A stretch of DNA of 64,000 nt from Bolinopsis microptera (taxonomy: Eukaryota > Ctenophora > Tentaculata > Lobata > Bolinopsidae), in contig NC_087075.1 in assembly GCF_026151205.1 (NCBI RefSeq), positions 7,332,858 through 7,396,857 on the forward strand, given 5' to 3'. A program made the position numbers and the translations under genes. The notes under the pieces are model-generated. The model was given only the letters and a program-made list of their open reading frames with translations. It did not search any database and was not told where the DNA came from. This document shows positions 46,675 to 59,090 of this stretch, one piece after another. The stretch's first letter is position 1. Each line of letters starts with the position of its first letter.

Positions 46675-48141
46675 AACATGACTAGGGGTGGGCACGGATA
46701 GCAATATTTTTGGGTGATGTCATGAATTTTTAAACGGCCCTGTTTTTTGGGTAAAGGGACATCCAAAATGAAAAAATAACTTGGTTTGGGGTCAAAAAAG
46801 CCCAAAATAAATATTTCCCGCCCCGTTTTCGGTTAGCGGGAGGGTCATTTTTGACGTTTTTGACTAAAATTGGCTTTATTTAATTCATTTTCACCTTTTA
46901 CACCTCATTGTTACCCATGATTGTGAATCATTATTGACAAACCAGGTAGGGTGAATGATTTCAGCCATCTAAAAATTTTCTGAAGATCCCCAGGGTGACC
47001 GTATCCATGGAAACGGGTCGTTTTGAAAAAAAATTAAGCGAAATCAGCCAAAATGTTTGTTTTTACCCCTTTTTGCCACTCTAAGACTTTTAACATGGCC
47101 AAAAGTATCCAGAAAGACCATTATTGTACATTGTAACTTGTATATCAACTATGATAGGTATAAAAACATGATGTTAGGTGTTTTAGTGGTATTTTTGGGC
47201 CTTAGCAACGCCTAGCAACGGGGCGTTTTAGGCATTTTAAAGGTTAATACATGTCATTTTAATATCTTACACTCTATTGTTACTAATGAATGTTGATTAT
47301 TATTAACATACCAGGTAGGGTTGATGATTTCAAGCTTCCAGAGCTCATCTGGAGGCATATTGGGTGCCCGTAACTATGGAAACTCGTCTTTTTACGAAAA
47401 ATTGAGATTTCAGTGAAAATTAGGGTTTTTTATAACTTTATGAATTATGATCCATAAATATTATACTAGTTATCCTTTATAAACCCTATGACAGTTGTGT
47501 ATTGGGAGATAAAATGGTAACTAATGTCTAACACTTCAGGGAGATAAATTTTCCCACTATTTAGGCCCCTAGCAACCCATAGCAACGACGATTTACATGC
47601 AAAAAAAAGCATAAAATACCACTATTTGACCCAAAACTGCTGAAAATTGACCTGGGTCATGGTAACAACGGTTTAAAACAGTAAAGTGACTACAATTAAA
47701 CTATTGATGTTAGGGTTCCTCACTATGTAGGCCCCTAGCAACCCATAGCAACACCTAGTTACGTGAGTCTTGGTCGTACCTTCAATACCGATTGTCTGTA
47801 AGGTATGAGTGCCTTTCCTAACTTGCCAAATCCTGGCAAATCCAGTAACGTGTAGATCCTTTAACAGAACTCATGAAAGTTATGGTTGCAATTGAACTAT
47901 TGATGTTAGGGTTCCTCACTATGTAGGGCATAGGCCCATAGCAACCAATAGCAGCACCTAGTTACGTGACACGAGTAAAAACTAGAACGTCAAATTTTCA
48001 ACAATTGTTCAATTTTATGTTACAATATCAAATAAACTATTTTAGAACTTGACTTTAACAATTTTAATTGCTTTCAATCGAAATTTAAAATTAAAAGTCT
48101 TAACTTTTGACCATTTTTGAACATCGTCATGGTTAACAAAA

Positions 48142-48357
48142 TCAAATATGACAAAATGGACCGTATTCATTTGTGAGACCTCCAGTCTTGGTCGTACCTT
48201 CAATACTGATTGTCTCTGTAAGGTCTGGGTGCCTTTCCAAGCTGGCCAAATCCTGGCAAATCCAGTAACGTGTAGATCCTTTAACATAACTCATGAAAGT
48301 TATGGTTGCAGAATCCCCATTCACACTGAGGACCTCCCTTGGGTAATGTATCCTCAA
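48142..48357 (-). pseudogene. Relic ORF tail in left arm of palindromic element
   Basis: Minus-strand frame YPREVLSVNGDSATITFM, followed by KGSTRYWICQDLASLERHPD and LTETISI, is the inverted counterpart of the + strand relic at 48732-49172. Relative to that copy two bases are missing just before the TACCCAAGG segment, shifting the frame, but this arm retains residues beyond the point where the other copy stops. The pattern YPxEV..V.GD...I.FM.....W resembles a tail found in many transposon-linked uncharacterised proteins. Confidence 0.55.
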
Positions 48358-48731
48358 ACAGCCCTATTACACAGTTGTTCTTCTTAGGAGGCGAACTCTC
48401 ATCAGTATTACCAAACTGAACTTGATCTGGATTACCATGACCAATAGAATGGGGCTGTAAGGGTTCTAATTGCTCTTCAACAACTCTGGGGCTTTTCTGA
48501 TACCGGTTTAGCTAGCCAATTGTTTAAACAAGATCTTGTAGAACGTGTGAAGCTTTACATTTTGTAATAACTTCCACCACCTTGGTTTCTTCACACAGCA
48601 AGTCAGCTTCCTGCTGGAACACACTCTTGAGTGACTGCTTCTGTTCCCCTTCAAATTTGAATGTCTTAAAATGTAACTTACAAACATCGACCTCGTAAGG
48701 ATGGTCTTCTGATCGAATTGATACAGCCAGT

Positions 48732-49172
48732 ATGACTGGAGGAAAGGAGGGCACGAACGAAAATCAAGCGATGTCAAATCCTTTGGGTAAGTTAATAGGT
48801 CATGATATAGGCCAGGAAGGATATGAAGTAGACGATCTGGGGGCTGCTATCATTGGCTATCAGGGTAAAAGTATTGCCCCAGTAAGTGTAGAGGATCTCC
48901 CAGTTACCAAGTCAAGCCCCAGAGTTGTTGAAGAGCAGTTAGAACCCTTACAGCCCCATTCTATTGGTCATAGTTATCCAGATCAAGTTTAGTGTGGTGA
49001 AACTGATGAGAGTTCGCCTCCTAAGAAAAACAACTGTGTAATAGGGCTGTTTGAGGATACATTTTACCCAAGGGAGGTCCTCAGTGTGAATGGGGATTCT
49101 GCAACCATAACTTTCATGAGTTCTGTTAAAGGATCTACACGTTACTGGATTTGCCAGGATTTGGCAAGTTAG
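48732..49172 (+). pseudogene. Broken ORF across centre and right arm of palindromic element
   Basis: From the ATG at 48732 the frame is open for 86 codons (start MTGGKEGTNENQAMSNP) to a TAG at 48990-48992, then continues in the same frame through CGETDESSPPKKNNCVIGLF, EDTFYPREVLSVNGDSATI, TFM and RYWICQDLAS to a second TAG at 49170-49172. The second part has the layout V..LFED.FYP.EV..V.GD...I.FM, seen at the C-terminus of many uncharacterised transposon-associated proteins. So the element probably once carried a longer gene of which this is the 3' remnant, disabled by the in-frame stop. Function unknown. Confidence 0.55.
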
Positions 49173-50883
49173 GAAAGGCACTCATACCTTACAGACAATC
49201 GGTATTGATATGAAGGTACGACCAAGACTCACGTAACTAGGTGTTGCTGTGGGTTGCTAGGGGCCTACATAGTGAGGAACCCTAACATCAATAGTTTAAT
49301 TGTAATCACTTTACTGTTTTAAACCGTTGTTACCATGACCCAGGTCAATTTTCAGCAGTTTTGGGTCAAATAGTGGTATTTTATGCCTTATTTTGCATGT
49401 AAATCGTCGTTGCTATGGGTTGCTAGGGGCCTAAATAGTGGGAAAACTTATCTCCCTGAAGTGTTAGACATTAGTTACCATTTTATCTCCCAATACACAA
49501 CTGTCATAGGGTTTATAAAGGATAACTAGTATAATATTTATGGATAAAGTTATAAAAAACCCTAATTTTCACTGAAATCTCAATTTTTCGTAAAAAAGAC
49601 GAGTTTCCATGGTTACGGGCACCCAATATGCTCTGGAAGCTTGAAATCATCAACCCTACCTGGTATGTTAATAATAATCAACATTCATTAGTAACAATAG
49701 AGTGTAAGATATTAAAATGACATGTATTAACCTCTAAAATGCCTAAAACGCCCCGTTGCTAGGCGTTGCTAAGGCCCAAAAATACCACTAAAACACCTAA
49801 CATCATGTTTTTATACCTATTATAGTTGGCATACAAGTTACAATATACAATAATGGTCTTTCTGGTACTTTTAGCCATGTTAAAAGTCTTTGAATGGCAA
49901 AAAGGGGTAAAAACAAACATTTTGGCTGATTTCGCTTTTAAATGTTTTTCAAAACGACCCGTTTCCATGGATACGGGCACCCTGGGGATCTTCAGAAAAT
50001 TTTTAGATGGCTGAAATCATTCACCCTACCTGGTTTGTCAATAATGATTCACAATCATGGGTAACAATGAGGTGTAAAAGGTGAAAATGAATTAAATAAA
50101 GCCAATTTTAGTCAAAAACGTCAAAAATGACCCTCCCGCTAACCGAAAACGGGGCGGGAAATATTTATTTTGGGCTTTTTTGACTCCAAACCAAGTTATT
50201 TTTTCATTTTGGAGGTCCCTTTACCCAAAAAACAGGGCCGTTTAAAAATTAGGAAAATTTGCATTTTCGTGCCCACCCCTAACATGACTGTTTTTATTAT
50301 GATTAGTTTTTTACGTTCACGCTTTAATTGCTTTGATTAATTAACATGTTTATTTGAATTACGCAGTTTCAATCGCAAGGTAACCACAAGCGAACTAATC
50401 TTGATGTTACACGGTTATTATGATATAATAGCGTGTATTAAAATATTAATCGCGATATAAATCTTATCAAAAAGGAAATTTGTACGAGTTTTCGGCTTAA
50501 GCAGAGTGAAACGAATCCAATTGAGCTGGTTAGTGAAACTCTGCGGCAAAATTGAATCTAATCTGAAGATTATTTTCTTAGATCATTATTCTATATTTTA
50601 GTTTTCACCCTGATTCAAAGTCTCACAAACTGGAACATTTAGTCGTAGAATGTCCAATAATAAAATGGGGCGACTTTCTTTTCGTTTGTGGGGCAGATTG
50701 TCACGTTTGTTTTAGAATATCAAATTCTAAGAATTTTTCTGGTTTATATCATGACAACTCAGTTTATACTTTATAGCCCTATTATCGTACGGGTCCATAC
50801 TTCTCATCTAAGGATTAGGAAGAAGTGATTATATAGATTAGATTCCCCTTAATCGGAATAGTTTCCAGACTCTTGATGTGCTG

Positions 50884-51308
50884 TTCCAAACGTACGTTTA
50901 CTGGGTTCAAAGTACGCTGTATTGTGTACTTCTCAAACGTACGTTTACTGGGTTCAAAGTACGCTGTATTGTGTACTTCTCAAACGTACTTTTACTGGGT
51001 TCAAAGTACGCTGTATTGTGTACTTCTCAAACGTACGTTTACTGGGTTCAAAGTACGCTGTATTCTATACTTCTCAAACGTACGTTTACTGGGTTCAAAG
51101 TACGCTGTATTGTGTACTTCTGAAACGTACGTTTACTGGGTTCAAAGTACGCTGTATTGTGTACTTCTGAAACGTACGTTTACTGGGTTCAAAGTACGCT
51201 GTATTGTGTACTTCTCGTACGTTTACTGGGTTCAAAGTACGCTGTATTGTGTACTTCTGAAACGTACGTTTACTGGGTTCAAAGTACGCTATATTGTATA
51301 CTTCTCGT
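50884..51308. repeat. 47-bp minisatellite, ~9 copies
   Basis: CGTACGTTTACTGGGTTCAA + AGTACGCTGTATTGTGTACTTCTCAAA, about nine times with few substitutions and one shortened unit. The 47-bp period rotates frame, giving three long overlapping forward frames that share one peptide set. Coding is not supported. Confidence 0.97.
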
Positions 51309-51878
51309 TCAGTTGCAGTCTTGATAACACTTAACAGTGACTCTTGCACTGTGTACCCATTACTCAGTCCCCGTTGTGTGTAAACTGAAAACTACAGATA
51401 GTTTTTATTTGTTCTGACTTCTGATGTGGGTTATTTGGTTTTAAATGTGCAATAATACAATTAATGGAGCCACTTTCTTTACGTCCGTGAGGCGTAATCC
51501 TGGACACATTCATATATTGTTATTGTGAAATGGAGATCCAGCTCTGATGTACGTGGGTTTCACTTTGTCACGTGATCATGAACATTGGAGGAAAATATGC
51601 AATGATGAATGGGCGAAGGTGTACGCAGGTGGTGGAAGCTGTGCGCACGTCTATAATTACCTGGACAACTCTTTCTTTGTTCAAGGTTGACTCCTTTTAG
51701 ATCGTAAGCAATAATTATACAAGAGCGAATGAGCATCAGTATACCCTAATTCCAATAGCATGCATGGCAATTTAAATACATTACTTTACCAGGCTTTCGA
51801 CTAATTAGCATATTATATTATGTCGAACTCTCCTTACCTGATCTCCTCATGTCTAGCCATCTGACGAATGATTATTTG

Positions 51879-51880
<2 letters not shown>

Positions 51881-51935
<55 letters not shown>
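51881..51935. repeat. (GA)n microsatellite
   Basis: About 27 pure GA dinucleotides. Confidence 0.98.
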
Positions 51936-51937
<2 letters not shown>

Positions 51938-53620
51938 TATATTACATATAATTTTGTTTATATGCGTTTATGTATTATGGCATATTTTGCCGTGTGCATA
52001 ATTTTGCGTTTGCCGCCAATTCTGGCCGTGCTGAGCGTCATCGGCGTTGGTGTAAAGTGGTCGCTGAGTAGTTTTAGTGTGTCCATGCTTTGTGCGATGT
52101 TTAGTGTTTGAGAGGGCGTGTTTTTAGTTTCATTGTGAGTTAGTTTAGTTAGCTTGCAGTTGTTCAGGTTATGTAGTTGAGGTAGAATAACCCTTCCTAA
52201 GGCTAGGGGCCTAGAACTATCCACAAGATTATTAACATCTTATAAAACAGGATTTTTGACAGGAACTCGACAAAAAACATCCGCTTCAAATTCTTTTTTT
52301 AGCCAGGAGGACATTTTTTATCTCTCTATTTCCTCAGAAGCATTTACATCAACTGACGTCATTCGTAATCTGACGCCTATTTGATAACTAAAATAAAACG
52401 TTTAATTATTTGTTGTTCTGTGAACGCTTACGATTTAATACCATAAAATATTTCAATATTTCATGGTATATTTCAATATTTCATGGTATTAAATCAAGTA
52501 TTTTGTTCAATTAAATGAGTGTTCGACGTTCGTTCAATAAGGTTTAATAATTAATTGAATCCGTAAGATTAACTTGAATCCGTTTAGTTATAAGATTCAG
52601 ATTAATATTATGAATAGCGACCTTTAAAACCCGTTTAAAACCCATGCCCATGGTGTCGTGGGCCTGCCATGATTGGTTGTTCGAAAAGATTGGGTTGCGT
52701 TAATACGACAAATGAAATGAATAAATAAGAAATGTTCATAAACCGCGGTTTAATTGTCCGGTTCAGGACGTTTTACAATATAGAATAGAAACTGCTGTGT
52801 CGAGAACAAAGAGGAACAATTCTTATATTGAAAGTTAAATAACTCTTTTATTCTTGTATCAAAGCTCTTATCCTTTTAAAGTTTTAAAATTGTTTGCTTT
52901 TTTTCTAATTTTACCGAACCAAGCTAGTTTTATTGAATAGTAATTTTTTATAGTAATTTTTTATAGTAATTTTTTATAGAAATTATTTATCGAATAGTAA
53001 TTCGTTTTTATTTATAACTTATAGAGTACATATAAAATTACAGGACCAATGTAATAAACATAATATAATATGTTGTTTAAATCATATTAATATCGGGACT
53101 TTAGAATTCTCATCTTAGGTTTAGACCTAGCCTTCCTTCACTTCAAGCAAACCATTATGAGACAAATCCGCCTCTTGCACAATTCCGCCTCTTCCACGCG
53201 TACAAGTCCCTTTAATACCCGATCAACAAACTACTAAGATAAGTGGACAAATACTAAGATAATCTGGTCGTTCCTGAACACCATACGCTACTAATAAAAA
53301 AGCGGTTACTATTTAATGGTTTGCTCGGTCTACTTGCTAATTGAAATTGACTCGTCCACAAAGATTTTATTCTTCTTGGAGTCTTGGGTTCCTGTTGTAA
53401 TGCCTATAAATATCGTTGAGATCTGAGGCAGAATATCTCTATTGATATATTCAATTCTTATTTGCATCTTTGCTGTTATGAGCTACCAGCGATACGAGAT
53501 TTTTGTGATTTACACTTTGTTCAAAAATTATGAAAATATGGCCTTTGTTCAAGTCAATATTGCGTAATTTAATCACGCTAAAATAATGAGATAATGTTTG
53601 TTTTACAGCAAGTTTGTGCA

Positions 53621-53733
53621 AACTCGAGCAGGTTCTAACTCGAGCAGGTTCTAACTCGAGCAGGTTCTAACTCGAGCAGGTTCTAACTCGAGCAGGTTCT
53701 AACTCGAGCAGGTTCTAACTCGAGCAGGTTCTA
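53621..53733. repeat. 16-bp minisatellite, 7 copies
   Basis: AACTCGAGCAGGTTCT repeated perfectly, each with a CTCGAG (XhoI) site. The last unit runs into AAAAAGCC. Confidence 0.97.
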
Positions 53734-54799
53734 AAAAGCCTTTTACTTCTAATTAAAGCTCGCATTATGGCCAAGCACAGTCGAATAACTTTTCATTTTT
53801 CCTTTTAAATGGTCGCCTTTATGCAGGCCTCGTGCACCTGCTGCAGTTAATCTTTGTGTTTTGTTTCTCAGAAACACTAACAGCCTTTTATAATCCCGCT
53901 AGGCTCTCTTTAAAACGTAGACATTTTTTTCGAGTGCTACTCTTTTATTTGTTTTAGTAGGTACTCAGTAGATTAGATAAGTTGTTTATACATTCCTTAA
54001 CGTTGTTTATATGTCTTTATACACAGATACACGTCGTTTATACATTCCTTAACATTGTTTCTTTGTTTATATTTTATACACGTTGTTTATACATTCCTTA
54101 ACGTTGTGAGTTTATATACATTTTTTGTTGCGAGTTTGTTGACTTACTTCAGCAGTTCTGGTAGGAGGAAATTCTCGGTGTGTTTCATTATTGTTATATT
54201 ATGTAACTATGTAACTTCTCTTCAGTTAGTTGGATGACTCGTATTTTTACATTTTACATGGTCTTCAGTTGCCGTTGTTGTTAAATTCCGCTCGATCGTG
54301 ATATTTATTTGTGAATTTTTACCCTCGAGGTATACTTCAGTTTCGGGTTCCTAAGTCTGGCCGTGATTCTCGTTTTTAGATATTTTCAGAACGGTGCTAG
54401 ATAATTCATTTCTGTTAAAGGTATTTTATTGACGTTGTCAGTAATTGTAGAATATGAGTTTTTCATGTTGCCATGACCATCATAGCAACAATTACAGCTG
54501 GTAATCTACAAGTCTAGATCAAGAACAGTGTTAATAAAACAGTTGTAAGATCCACTCCATAGCAGATTAACAGTCACGACCTAACAATAATTACCTACTA
54601 TTAAGAAGCTCGCCCTAGAATTTAAGATATAAATATCTATATTCTGATAAATAATACAATACGCCATTAATACATACTCCCTCAAAGTTCTGAAAATAGT
54701 AATGTGATTTGTTGATTAATGCCATTCTTATACCACGAGTAATTTACTACAAGTTAGATCATTGAGGAACCATTACATCATCAGTTTCATCACTCAGTA

Positions 54800-54906
54800 T
54801 CATTAGTGGTCAGCGTCCCTGAATGAAGGGTCACTTCTCCCCCCCCCCCCCCCCCCCCCCCCATATTGTCATTAGTGGTCAGCGTCCCTGAATAAAGGGT
54901 CACTTC
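54800..54906. repeat. Poly-C tract between two 38-bp direct repeats
   Basis: ATTAGTGGTCAGCGTCCCTG + AATGAAGGGTCACTTC at 54800-54837 and again at 54869-54906 (one difference, GAATGAA/GAATAAA) flank a run of about 24 C at 54839-54862. Confidence 0.93.
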
Positions 54907-55748
54907 GGCCTTGGCTTTATTGTTTTGAACGCAACTTAATGAAAAACAACAATCTCATTGGTAGGGCCAGTGTTCGGGAAGACGCTCTATTGAACTTATG
55001 CTAATAATATAATATTATCAGTTTGTTTTTTAAAAACAGCAAACGCTAGTGCTGCACACCGCCGATCAAAAGTCCCACGGTTCGGATCTCTGTAATTTTC
55101 AAACCGAATTTTACCGACTACCGAATTTTACCGACTACAATACGAATCATGTTCTGTGGAATAAACAGTGTACATTACAAAGATCTGTTGATCAAAGAAA
55201 TATTGAAATGTCTACAGTCCCTACCTCCCCCGCAAAACTGACTGCAGCTTGCTTACTCAGGCATTCCAATATTGAATGTAGGGCAGAATTAAGAGACTAT
55301 CTTAATATTTTCGTGAGAAAAAGGCGTAAACTCGGCTTATCTTTGCTGGGACAGACAATTATCTGAAATTTACTACTAAATAAAGTAAACTTGGTAATCA
55401 TGAAATGGAGCGGTTTTACCGAGTATTAAAACATGCCTAATCTTGCTCCGGGAAACAAAAATCTTTCCTTGGAAACGCCAAAAATGTGTTAGAGACAACA
55501 CTTAAATATTGTAGAGGGTTGCCCGAAAGTCATTGTGCGAACTTTTGATTGTATAACACTTTCACAGGTTCTAATTGCATAATACATTCCCAGGACCTAC
55601 CGATTTGGGAGTGGCATGCTGTCACCACTCATTAAGGATTCAATCAATATTTAAATTGAACATACCCTCATTTGAAACCACACCCTTTTACCCACACTAA
55701 TCAATCGAAATCTCCTGACTCTACCTTTGTTAAAATTTGAGGTGAGGT

Positions 55749-55980
55749 CCATATAAGGCAGTGTTGCTATGGTTACACTACCATATAAGGAGGTGAGAGT
55801 TAACAGAACCGGTGGAACGTACCCCTCTTCACACCTTAACATTCACCAGTTATCGTCATCCACCCTGCATCTAATCAATACCAATTTCTAGTGCAATTTC
55901 CAGTGCAATTTAAAATATCCAGTGAGACCCACCCACTACCATATAAGGCAGTGTTGCTATGGTTACACTGCCATATAAAG
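55749..55980. promoter_or_regulatory. Repeated CArG-box module
   Basis: CCATATAAGG, a perfect SRF/MADS CArG box, occurs at 55749-55758, 55781-55790 and 55939-55948; CCATATAAAG follows at 55971-55980. In each pair the boxes are 32 bp apart, about three helical turns, with GTTGCTATGGTTAC between, an RFX X-box-like sequence. The whole module is thus present twice, 190 bp apart. A muscle- or growth-factor-type enhancer is inference. No gene start was recognised next to it. Confidence 0.45.
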
Positions 55981-57753
55981 CTCTAGCCCAGGCTAGGTTC
56001 TCACACATACCAACCAGTCAGTCTACTATAACTACTAATTTCCCCCTCTCTAGCAACAATTATTACTCCTGTTGTGGTAGACCTGAATTACAGCTAGATA
56101 TTTAAATATGAAATCGTACTAATTATTAGAGCGTTGTTAATTTTCAATTTGTCGTGTTTCTAGGGTTGTTGTTAGGGAAGTCGAGAGGTTTCTCCATTTA
56201 CTGTTAGACTTGTTGAGATTGAGCTGTGTTCTTATTTATCCCAGTTTCAAGGCTTATGACTTGTTTAAGTAGATACTCGATATAATTTGTATTTATTATT
56301 ATTTTACGTAAACTTAACTCTTAGTCCTACTAATAAGCTGTCCAATTTCCCTGACGAGCGATTGAACTTATAATTATATGCTCTTAGAATGCATATTTAA
56401 TTAATTACTCTGCTTACAATGACCGTCATAGCTGACTATCCGAACTTACCCGGCAGTACAATCTCCGTCTATTGCTTCCAGAGCATGTCTGGAATTCCTC
56501 TTCTCCTCCTCCTTCTCCTCCTGTAACGTCTGCTCTGGTAATTAGTAAATAGAACCTCTGTCTATTTCGCGAGCCAATCTAGCGAGTAAGTGTCGAAAGT
56601 GAACAATAGAAATAATTGGACAATATTACTTTTGTTTGGGGAGACGTGCGACTTTCGTTTCGAGATGTGGAATTCCTCTCTTGGCCGTTGTTAGGACTAA
56701 GGTTAGTTTCTTTTCATCTCTTTTTGTTCATTCGTTCTGTGGTTTCCACTGCGAATTTCGCTCTTAGACATGAAATTTCCCTCCTGGCCATGGTCTTAGG
56801 ACTGAGCTTTAGCTTGAAGCCTTTGAAATTTTCGTCTCCTTTCATCTATTCATCTTTCTTTTTTCCATTCCTTTTCTTCAATCTACGGTTTCCATAGCCG
56901 ACCTCTCTGTGCAATAATAATTAGTCATGTGAAGTTTGAAACATTACGTTGTCACAATCACCCATCATCATCAGTAACTCTCCTAATAACCTTGGGTTTT
57001 GGAGCACGCACGTGACTAGGTCCACTGAGCACGTGACTTATTTTACTGATGTTTCCAGAAGTCACGTGGGCTGTTTCTAGAAGTCACGGGGGTTAAACCG
57101 CCCACGTGCAGGTACATGTCGTGTCCATGTGGCTACTTTATACTTCGTGAGAATTAGTTAAAGAACTCAGTCGAGTACTTTTGTTGCCCTTCAACCGTTA
57201 TCATCATCAATCTACATAATCATTTGAATAACCCGTATATTTTGTTGATAATTCTAAAGATAACTTCCCGCACATGTAATTAATGGTAAAATCCCCCCTA
57301 AAACAAACCTCCGCAGTGTGTGACAAACTTATCTATATACGGTATAATGGGGTATATCCGGCTAGCAACTACTTCTACTGAGATCTATGTAGTTGCATAC
57401 CAGACATGTTTTAGTTCGTACACTTGAAATGTGTAGGGGTGTTCGGTTCATTTGTACTATTGTTCAGACTGCAGATGTTTCAGTTGTTTTGGTTGATATG
57501 AGCGAAGGTTTGGGAGTTTGTTTTTGCAGTTTGAAGTTATTTGAGGTAGTTGCAATTTGCATAGCTAAAGCTTTTGAGCACACACACAAAGCTTGAACAT
57601 TCTTGGCATCTATGACTATAGCAAATTCTTCATATTTTGTTACATTTATCTGTCTTATTGCTACTTGGTTTTGTTACGCTCCAAGCTCCTCCATTCCATA
57701 CTGATAATGTTCCTTCAATCGTAATTCCACATTTTATAAATAGTTGCCAACTG

Positions 57754-57788
57754 TTACACACACACACATTACACATTACACATTACAC
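57754..57788. repeat. (AC)n / ACATT simple repeat
   Basis: Short ACACAC run followed by three ATTACAC units. Confidence 0.9.
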
Positions 57789-58760
57789 AATCTCTAATCT
57801 ATCTGCTTGATTGCTCCGCCAGTTACTAGGAAATGGCTATGATGTCCCTGCTTCAATACATTATTTGAGCTCATTGTGATTAGGTCGCATTATGTACAAC
57901 ACATATCCAACCTGAATATATTCAGTGCATAATGATGTACACGATATAAATATATACAGTGTATGATATAATATAATACATATGTTACTCAATACTCAAC
58001 CCTCTCGCTTCTCTCCCTCCATCGTATAAAGCATGATTTATGATTTATATTAACGTTGGCGTCAGTTACGTAGTTCCTTAGTGGGTTGCATTTCGCTTGT
58101 TATATGCTTCTGCCTCATTTGTGGTTCTATTATTCTAGTAACCGTATTTTGCTGTCCAGATCTAGTTCTGGTTGTTGTTGCGAGATGTTTGGGATCTCTG
58201 TTGTGTTGTTGAGTTTTCATGTTAGGTACTTTTAACTGAGGCTACAAGTTGTAGTGCTTTAAAGTTTAGTGAGTTGAAATTAACTAATGCTTCTATACGA
58301 ATATCCGTGTAGGGATTCCAGACAGAAAGTCTAGATAGAAACAGATAAAACAATTATATATTTAAACTTTATAACGATTACTAGTCCGTTGAAACACATG
58401 ACTGGTTAAAATGGGACACTAATTAGCTTAAATCCAGTCATTGATCGAAAATGCAGAAATTTGGCGCTAACGAATCCATATTTCGACTGAAAACGGATTT
58501 AGTAATTATTTCGGGTTCAAGATAATAGTATATTATTATAATATTATGTCCAGTTCGTTTCCCTTCCAGTGAGTTTTTATATAAAAGCGACTGTTGCACA
58601 GTGCCTTAATGACTGGTGTGAAGAGTCTTGGCGAATAAATTATCCGCCTGTCATGAATGTAATGTCTGCTCTTTTCATTCATTTAGAAACTAAAAAAGGT
58701 AACGTTTAATTAAATAACCACTTACCCGTTTCCCGACAGGATAAAGATAAGAATAATATA

Positions 58761-59090
58761 AGGGGCTATCTACTAAGGACGTCCGGTAGATAGGGAGGGG
58801 GTGGTTTTGGAATTTCGGACAAATCCGGACAGGGGGGGGGGGGTGGTTTCTGAAAATCTGGGCGTCCGGAAATTTCGGCAGAATTAACGAAAAAGTCCCA
58901 TTTATTTCAACTCTCTGAATTTTATTAACAATGAATTTGAGTTGGTTTTATTTGTACTCATAAAAGTAGCTCGAAATCCGGACGTCCGGAGGAGGGGGGT
59001 GGTTTTGAAAATTCGGATACTCCCGGACAGGGGAGGGGGGTTGTCTGAAAATCTGCGATTTTGGCGGACATCCTAAATAGATGGCCCCTA
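58761..59090. mobile_element. MITE with AGGGGC(C/T)ATCT termini and G-rich internal repeats
   Basis: The left end AGGGGCTATCTACTAAGGAC and the inverse of the right end (TAGGGGCCATCTATTTAGGA) match apart from small indels, continuing into GTCCG. Inside, GTCCGGA...GGGGGGTGGTTT...AAAATC is repeated four times. Similar G-rich elements with this terminus are familiar to me from invertebrate genomes, but I cannot name the family. No target duplication is certain. Confidence 0.75.

Larger units (their letters stand above)
46675..50289. mobile_element. 3.6-kb palindromic (long-TIR) DNA transposon with 9-bp target duplication
   Basis: The element runs 46684-50280, from AGGGGTGGGCACG to CGTGCCCACCCCT. 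AACATGACT occurs directly outside both ends (46675-46683 and 50281-50289), a perfect 9-bp target duplication. Inverted arms cover almost everything: left 46684-48494, right 48914-50280, with a ~419-bp centre. Shared segments include the GGGCGGGAAATATTTATTTT region, CCTAGCAACCCATAGCAAC and the CAGTGTGAATGGGGATTC part of the relic ORF. The left arm is longer by a ~420-bp block (about 47893-48310). The 9-bp duplication and kilobase inverted ends resemble Mutator-like or foldback elements; no transposase catalytic domain was recognised. Confidence 0.93.

Noticed and set aside
50873-51334. 153-codon frame
   Set aside because: Rotating-frame translation of the 47-bp minisatellite, no domain.
55049-55366. 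105-codon frame preceded by an AACAG acceptor-like site
   Set aside because: No LDLa, EGF or other motif and wrong composition for the LRP gene; kept only as non-coding.
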